The notes under the pieces were generated by a model, which saw nothing but the letters and a program-made list of their open reading frames with translations, was not told the DNA's origin and did no database searches. A stretch of 37,570 nt of DNA from CAZPKH01 sp964407165 (GTDB taxonomy: Bacteria > Bacteroidota > Bacteroidia > Bacteroidales > Muribaculaceae): contig CAYOUJ010000022.1 in assembly GCA_964407165.1 (NCBI GenBank), positions 1 to 37,570 on the forward strand. The letters are read 5' to 3'. A program made the position numbers and the translations under genes. Below are positions 32,841 through 37,570 of the stretch, piece by piece; position 1 is the stretch's first letter; every line of letters starts with the position of its first letter.

Positions 32841-34289
32841 ATGAAGCGTTTCCTGCTGCTCACCCTCCTCCTCGCCACCCTCCCGGCCCTCACCCAGGAC
32901 CTCCGCTGGGATCCCGAGCACTCAACTCTGCACTGTTTCAGGAACGACTTCAAATTGATTTACGTGCATGGCGGCTCGTTCTCAATGGGTGCCTCAGGGC
33001 AGTTGGCCAATGACGCTTCAGCGGATGAGTATCCTGTGCATACGGTCGAGCTCAAAGACTATTATATAGCTGAGATAGAGGTGCCCCAATATCTTTGGCG
33101 AGCTGTGATGGGATCTAATCCAAGTCACTTTCAAGGCGATTACTTGCCGGTTGAGAATGTGTCATGGAATGACTGCCAGGAGTTTGTCAAACGTCTCAGT
33201 GAAATCACCGGCATGAACTTTCGTCTGCCCACTGAAGCCGAATGGGAATATGCTGCCAGGTGTGGCAGCAATGATTTGGGGAAAATTTATAGTGGCTCAG
33301 ATCACCTGGACGCAGTGGCTTGGTACAAGGATAATAGTGATGCACAAACCCACAATGTCAAGCAGAAGTATCCTAATCAGTTAGGCCTGTATAATATGAC
33401 GGGAAACGTTTGGGAATGGTGCGAGGATCGATACACACCGGATTATTCAACTGGGCCGACTGATGACAGTCGTGTCTTCCGTGGCGGCTCGTATACCAAT
33501 ATTCCCCGTGGCTGCCGAGTTTCCCAGCGCAATTATGCTCTTCCTCACGAAAAAAATTCAAACATTGGCCTCCGTCTGGCTATGACGCCAACACTTATCT
33601 GGGATCAGTCGACCACAACGTTAATTTATTGTTCATATAGATACAGAATGATGTTCGTCGAAGGAGGGACCTTTCAAATGGGTAATAATAAGGGCGAAAA
33701 AGATGAGAAACCGGTACATTCGGTAACTCTCGATGATTTTTACATTGGCCAGAATGAAGTTCCCCAATGGCTATGGGATGCAGTTATGTCAGTTAACCCT
33801 AGTTGTTGGAGAGGTGGTCGCTTGCCCGTTGAGACTGTGTCGTGGGATGATTGCCAAAGATTCATATCTAAACTTAATGAGTTGACCGGTTTAATATTCA
33901 AACTTCCAACTGAAGCACAATGGGAGTTTGCTGCTAAGGGGGGGAATATTAATGTAGGTACACCCTTTGCCAATTCTAAATATGTAGATGAAGTAGCTTG
34001 GTATGCGGGTAACAGTGAGGGAAAGACGCATGGGTATAATGACCATAAATTCTGTAACTATTTGGGTCTGAATAATATGAGTGGCAATGTGTGGGAGTGG
34101 TGTCAAGACTGGTATAATCAATACAGTAAATCAGCAGTTGCTAATCCCTGCAACAATACCTCGGGCAGTTTACGTATTTGTCGGGGAGGAGGATGGAACA
34201 GCCCGTCTAATGAATGTCGTGTAACGTTTCGAGGCGCCTTTTTTTCTCAGACAAAGCACAATGACATAGGATTTCGACTGGCTATGTGA
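32841..34289 (+). CDS. exported protein with two SUMF1 (FGE-like) domains
   Basis: A 482-residue protein with a signal peptide (about 1-18) and two tandem SUMF1 domains, about 35-255 and 270-482. Each repeat starts with a linker LRWD/LIWD plus TLHC or TLIYC, then MGx..EKPVH, NVSWNDCQ or TVSWDDCQ, LPTEAEWE or LPTEAQWE, GNVWEW and a closing GLRLAM or GFRLAM, so the linker was duplicated with the domain. The paired cysteines of true formylglycine-generating enzymes (in the GGSW region) are absent, so a binding or scaffold role is more likely than sulfatase activation. Base composition drops markedly after about 32940 and is most AT-rich in the second domain. ATG at 32841 is chosen because the signal peptide starts there. 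Confidence 0.88.
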   Translation: MKRFLLLTLLLATLPALTQDLRWDPEHSTLHCFRNDFKLIYVHGGSFSMGASGQLANDASADEYPVHTVELKDYYIAEIEVPQYLWRAVMGSNPSHFQGDYLPVENVSWNDCQEFVKRLSEITGMNFRLPTEAEWEYAARCGSNDLGKIYSGSDHLDAVAWYKDNSDAQTHNVKQKYPNQLGLYNMTGNVWEWCEDRYTPDYSTGPTDDSRVFRGGSYTNIPRGCRVSQRNYALPHEKNSNIGLRLAMTPTLIWDQSTTTLIYCSYRYRMMFVEGGTFQMGNNKGEKDEKPVHSVTLDDFYIGQNEVPQWLWDAVMSVNPSCWRGGRLPVETVSWDDCQRFISKLNELTGLIFKLPTEAQWEFAAKGGNINVGTPFANSKYVDEVAWYAGNSEGKTHGYNDHKFCNYLGLNNMSGNVWEWCQDWYNQYSKSAVANPCNNTSGSLRICRGGGWNSPSNECRVTFRGAFFSQTKHNDIGFRLAM

Positions 34290-34295
34290 TTTTGG

Positions 34296-34356
34296 TTAAG
34301 GAAATTAAGGAGCTTAAGGAAATTAAGGAGGTTAAGGAAATTAAGGAGCTTAAGGA
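34296..34356 (+). repeat. TTAAGGA tandem array, 9-bp period, seven copies
   Basis: TTAAGGA starts at 34296, 34305, 34314, 34323, 34332, 34341 and 34350, exactly nine bases apart, directly after the SUMF1 stop codon. Inverted TCCTTAA copies at 34387-34393 and 34396-34401 complete a hairpin. Same heptamer and period as 15714-15747. Confidence 0.9.
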
Positions 34357-34393
34357 TTTTAGCGATGGTCGCTAAATTCTTTAAGCTCCTTAA
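34341..34393. terminator. bidirectional hairpin between convergent genes
   Basis: Arms 34341-34365 and 34369-34393 match at 23 of 25 positions around a 3-base loop. It lies between the ends of the SUMF1 gene and the convergent DUF5723-type gene and could end both transcripts. It is partly made of the TTAAGGA repeat. There is no strong T-run. Confidence 0.6.
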
Positions 34394-34410
34394 ATTCCTT
34401 AGGGAGGGAG

Positions 34411-35781
34411 TTAGAAGAGGATGTTCATGCCGAAGTTGACCTGGGCGTTGGAGCTGAGTGGCACGCCCTGCTTGGCGAGCTTGCCGAGGGTGTGGTCCAT
34501 GCCGAGGAAGAAGTTGAAGCCGGTGACATGTAGGTTTGCGAGCCATCCGAAGGAGCCGCCGTAAGTGCCGACGGAGCCGTTGACGGTGGCGGCGAACACC
34601 TTGCAGGGTGCCACATTGGCCGAGAGGCGGAAGTCGGTGGTGGTGAACGGGCCGTTGATGACGGTAGTGTTGAGCAGGCCGAATGTCAGGGGGCGGTAGA
34701 GGGGGAACGTGTAGCGGGCGCCGATGTTGAAGGTGGCGGCGAGGGATGTGCTGCGACCGCCGGTGTCGCCCAGGTCATCCAGCTCGTAGATGGCCGAGAA
34801 GTCGTCGCGCAGGCGGTCCCACTCGTTGCTGAACGAGTTGGATGCGTCGTCGTCGGCATTGAAGGTATAGCGGTCGGTCTCGAAGGTCTGCAGGCCGTTG
34901 GTGGAGGCGGTCACGCAGTTGTTCCAGTGGATGAATCCGAGGTCGAGGAGGGCTATGGAGAACTGCCAGTCGGGCAGGGCCTTGGGCGAGTACACTGCGC
35001 CGAGGTCGATGCCGAGGCCGAAGCCGTTGAGTCCCGTGCCGTCGATGTCCATGCCGCTGACATAGCGGTGGCCGGTGCGGTCGTTGACCTTTGTGTCATA
35101 CGTGAGGCCCTTGATGGAACTGCGGAGTTGTCCCTGGGCCTGGACGGTCCAGGTGTCCTCGCCGAGTGTGAGGGTGGCCTTGTCGAGGATGGCGTCGGCA
35201 TTTGCCCCGCCGATGAGGAATTTGAGGGTACCGCCGACGCGCCACTCGGAGGTGATGTCGCGGGAGTGTCCGAGACCCAGCTCGATGTAGCCCGAGGCCT
35301 GCGCGCGGATGTCGGTGATGTCATAAGTCTGGTTGGCCACGCCCTCCTTGAGCAGCGAGAATATGCTGCGGGGGAGCTGTACGTTGGCGCTGACTCGGGC
35401 GTTGATGGCGACGGTGTTATAGCCTCCGAAAGCCTTGAAGCCTGCCGAGAGTACTCCTATCTTGACGTTGGCGTTGAGGCGGTTGGTGTCGTGTATGTTG
35501 CCCATGACCTCGGAGGTGCTGACGCCGGGGTTGAGGAAGAGGCTGGTGCGGCCGTCGACGTTGTATAGCACGTCGGAGAGGGCGAGGTTGCCGCTGAGGC
35601 CGACGTTGATGTTGCCGATGGCGGGGATGCTGACGAAGTTGCGTGAGTTGCCCATGGCCGGGTTTTGCTCGAAGCGGTATGTGTAGTCGTCGACGAAGTA
35701 GCCGGAGGCCGTGTTCTGCTGGGCGGAGGCGGCTGCAGTGCATGCGAGGGCAAGAGCCGCGAATATATGCTTGGTTTTCAT
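34411..35781 (-). CDS. DUF5723-type outer-membrane protein
   Basis: A 456-residue exported protein with a signal peptide at about 1-20 (cleavage near ASAQ). The mature start, TASGYFVDDYTYRFEQNPAM, followed by SIPAIGNINVGLSGN and LFLNPGVS, is characteristic of DUF5723 proteins. Alternating strands through the sequence and the terminal phenylalanine (FGMNILF) indicate an outer-membrane beta barrel. Function is unknown. It follows a large lipoprotein gene by 18 bases on the same strand and is probably its partner. Confidence 0.82.
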   Translation of the reverse strand: MKTKHIFAALALACTAAASAQQNTASGYFVDDYTYRFEQNPAMGNSRNFVSIPAIGNINVGLSGNLALSDVLYNVDGRTSLFLNPGVSTSEVMGNIHDTNRLNANVKIGVLSAGFKAFGGYNTVAINARVSANVQLPRSIFSLLKEGVANQTYDITDIRAQASGYIELGLGHSRDITSEWRVGGTLKFLIGGANADAILDKATLTLGEDTWTVQAQGQLRSSIKGLTYDTKVNDRTGHRYVSGMDIDGTGLNGFGLGIDLGAVYSPKALPDWQFSIALLDLGFIHWNNCVTASTNGLQTFETDRYTFNADDDASNSFSNEWDRLRDDFSAIYELDDLGDTGGRSTSLAATFNIGARYTFPLYRPLTFGLLNTTVINGPFTTTDFRLSANVAPCKVFAATVNGSVGTYGGSFGWLANLHVTGFNFFLGMDHTLGKLAKQGVPLSSNAQVNFGMNILF

Positions 35782-35799
35782 CGTGGTGTGTCGGTAGAT

Positions 35800-37530
35800 T
35801 TAAAGTTCTTTGGTGTAAACGGCCGAGGCTATGACGCGGATGTCGGTAAGCTTGATGTAGAGGTTTTCGGAGAGTGTTGCCAGCGAGTCGTTTTTGATGG
35901 TGGCGACGAAGCAGATGCCGTCGAGGCCGGTGACGTCGCCGGTGATATAGACGTCGAGGGGATGGTCTGTGGAGTAAGCGGCGACGTCGGCGCCCTCGAT
36001 GGAAACGTTGCCGATGCGGCGGCCGTCACGGTCGATGGGGTAGGCGTAGAAGCTGATGTTCATCGGGAAGTCGGTGCTCAGGTTGGCCTTTACGTGGAGT
36101 CCTGTGATGGTGAGGGCGTCGAGGTCTTCTGAGGCCCAGCCGGTAATGGTGTCGGAGTATACCAGGCGCGAGCCGGCGGCGAGCTCGAGGGGTGTGAAGA
36201 AGGTGTACTCGCCGCGGACGTCGCCGATGGAGCGGCCGACGGGGAAGTCCTGGACGCTCTGGAGACCCAGCTCGGGGCCGACGAGCGCGATGGCGAGGCG
36301 GTCGGGTATTCCGGCGCCGGATAGTATGTTGCCCAGGCCGTTATACTGCAGCCAGCGTGCGGCGTTAAAGCCGTCGACAAATGACTCGGGCTGCTGGGGC
36401 GAAAGGCAGAACTGCACCATCTCTGTGGCCGTGGCCGTTGCGGGGACCACTATCGTGCCGGCGTCCATGGTGGCGGTGGCGGAGGCCACGGAGCCGCGGT
36501 AGGGGGTGATGCTCAGGCCCGTGGAGGCGCTGAGGTTGTAGGGGCCGGCGGGGTTGTTGAAGTCGATGTAGAGCTGGGGATTGTAGAGGCGGATGTCGGT
36601 GGAGTCCTGCGCCAGCAGGTCGGGGAGGATGCTAAGGTCGACGTCGGGGATGTCGAATCCGCTTATGTCGTGCTCCATGGTGCCGGAGAATGAGGTGATG
36701 TCGATCTGCGACATGTCGAAGTCGACGCAGAACTGTGCCGTGGCGGGGAGCGCGGAGGGGCTGCCGGTGAGGTCAGCGGCGGAAATGACGGCGTTTCCGG
36801 CGACTATGGAGAGTTGGTCGGAGAAGGTGAAGACGTGGTCGGCCGAGAGGTTGTAACCGGCGCGTTGGTCTATCTTGACGGCTGTGACTTTGATAGTGGT
36901 CTTGCCATTAGGTGCCGTGCGGTCGCCGACGGTGAGAAAGCCGGTCTGTGGGTCGTATGTGCCGTCGGTCTTGTCGGGGACGACGGTAAGGCCCTTGGGG
37001 ACCTGGAGCACGAGGCCCTGGTAGGTTACTTGCTTGAGCACGGACTCGAGGCTCTTGAAGCTGAGGTTGATGTCGATGTCGAAACTGGTGCCGATTGCGT
37101 CGAGCGTCTTTATGTCGGCGGTGACGCCCTCGTGATAGTAGTCAAAGTCGCCGGGGGAGTCGGGGAGCGGAAGCGTGGCTGTGACGCCCTGACTGAGGGC
37201 CTCGGAAGCGCCGCTGAGGTCCATGGTCTTGGTGGAGGAGTCGATGGAGGGCTTGTTGACGAGGATGGGGTCGAGGGTGATGTCGTCGGAGTGGAACTCG
37301 CCGGAGAGGTTGACGCAATACTTGCCGTCGATCACGCAGATGGAGGTGCCGTCGGGGTTCACTGCGTCCTTGAGATAAATCTCGTCGATGTTGATGGGCA
37401 GGACCAGGTCGGTGGTGTGTACTTGCACCGTGGTATCGATGTCAGAAAGGTCGTAATCGTCGTCGATACAGGCCGTTAGGGCAGCTGCGGAGAGCAAGCC
37501 GGTGATGGCCAGGGTTAGGTTTTGTTTCAT
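35800..37530 (-). CDS. large surface-type lipoprotein, family not recognised
   Basis: A 576-residue lipoprotein with lipobox LTAC (Cys21) followed by IDDDYDLSD, a strongly acidic stretch that resembles the Bacteroidetes surface-export signal. The rest is beta-rich with repeated Ig-like-sized segments and no catalytic motif that I can identify. It is probably anchored in the outer membrane and faces outward. The DUF5723-type barrel gene starts 18 bases after its stop, so the two form an operon and perhaps a barrel-lipoprotein complex. Only about 40 bases upstream are in the window; no promoter is visible there. Confidence 0.8.
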   Translation of the reverse strand: MKQNLTLAITGLLSAAALTACIDDDYDLSDIDTTVQVHTTDLVLPINIDEIYLKDAVNPDGTSICVIDGKYCVNLSGEFHSDDITLDPILVNKPSIDSSTKTMDLSGASEALSQGVTATLPLPDSPGDFDYYHEGVTADIKTLDAIGTSFDIDINLSFKSLESVLKQVTYQGLVLQVPKGLTVVPDKTDGTYDPQTGFLTVGDRTAPNGKTTIKVTAVKIDQRAGYNLSADHVFTFSDQLSIVAGNAVISAADLTGSPSALPATAQFCVDFDMSQIDITSFSGTMEHDISGFDIPDVDLSILPDLLAQDSTDIRLYNPQLYIDFNNPAGPYNLSASTGLSITPYRGSVASATATMDAGTIVVPATATATEMVQFCLSPQQPESFVDGFNAARWLQYNGLGNILSGAGIPDRLAIALVGPELGLQSVQDFPVGRSIGDVRGEYTFFTPLELAAGSRLVYSDTITGWASEDLDALTITGLHVKANLSTDFPMNISFYAYPIDRDGRRIGNVSIEGADVAAYSTDHPLDVYITGDVTGLDGICFVATIKNDSLATLSENLYIKLTDIRVIASAVYTKEL

Positions 37531-37570
37531 GGGTGTGTATGGGAGTGTGAAATGATTGATTTATATGGGC

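Noticed and set aside
32841..34289. Sulfatase-maturating formylglycine-generating enzyme
   Set aside because: The fold is SUMF1 but the catalytic cysteine pair is not present in either domain, and no sulfatase gene is nearby.

Overview
The window reads as chromosomal DNA of a Bacteroidales bacterium with unusually GC-rich coding sequence. Muribaculaceae is my guess at family level, but the sequence alone does not settle it. The evidence is: promoters with a TAnnTTTG -7 box and an upstream TTG/TTTG box; the DUF3098-uppP-truB-queA gene order; an EF-G paralogue of the Bacteroides EF-G2 type; lipoproteins with acidic residues just after the lipobox cysteine; and proteins of DUF3108, DUF4876 and DUF5723 type. 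No tRNA, rRNA, CRISPR array, prophage or classical insertion sequence was seen.

Layout. (1) 177-4006: envelope and tRNA-modification block (DUF3098 protein, uppP, truB, queA, then a YigZ-like gene). (2) 4040-4965: a REP-associated tyrosine transposase (RAYT) gene between perfect 54-bp inverted repeats. (3) 5043-7721, minus strand: a secreted starch-binding (CBM26-like) protein and an S1/P1 nuclease, separated by a mirror-symmetric cluster of six palindromes. (4) 8009-17000, plus strand: a PqqL/FusC-like periplasmic M16 protease, a second mirror-symmetric palindrome element, a TonB-dependent receptor, a small lipoprotein, an outer-membrane barrel and a BACON/DUF4876 lipoprotein. This looks like a protease-plus-receptor uptake locus. 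(5) 17001-18963, minus: an M16 homologue without its zinc motif, overlapping kdsB. (6) 19246-22962, plus: nrdD, DUF3108 protein and a secreted hypothetical. (7) 23083-27088, minus: rplS, an AAA/DUF4143 ATPase and an EF-G2-like factor lacking GTPase residues. (8) 27292-34289, plus: lon, then a phosphosignalling run (small FHA-like protein, PP2C phosphatase, transmembrane Ser/Thr kinase, tandem SUMF1 protein). (9) 34411-37530, minus: DUF5723-type outer-membrane protein and a large lipoprotein.

The most unusual feature is the intergenic DNA. Almost every larger gap is built from short repeats or palindromes: ATCGATAA runs, AATTCGTG hairpins, 9-bp-period TTAAGGA arrays, a 9-bp-phased GAAAC hairpin, AATGCACAAT runs, and two large nested-palindrome elements of different sequence but the same symmetric design. 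Some of these intrude into genes: the probable start codons of the YigZ-like gene (GTG) and the TonB receptor (TTG) lie inside repeat units. The RAYT locus is a possible source of the palindromic elements. The protease/receptor cluster and the lon-linked kinase/phosphatase cluster are the best candidates for undescribed protein systems.
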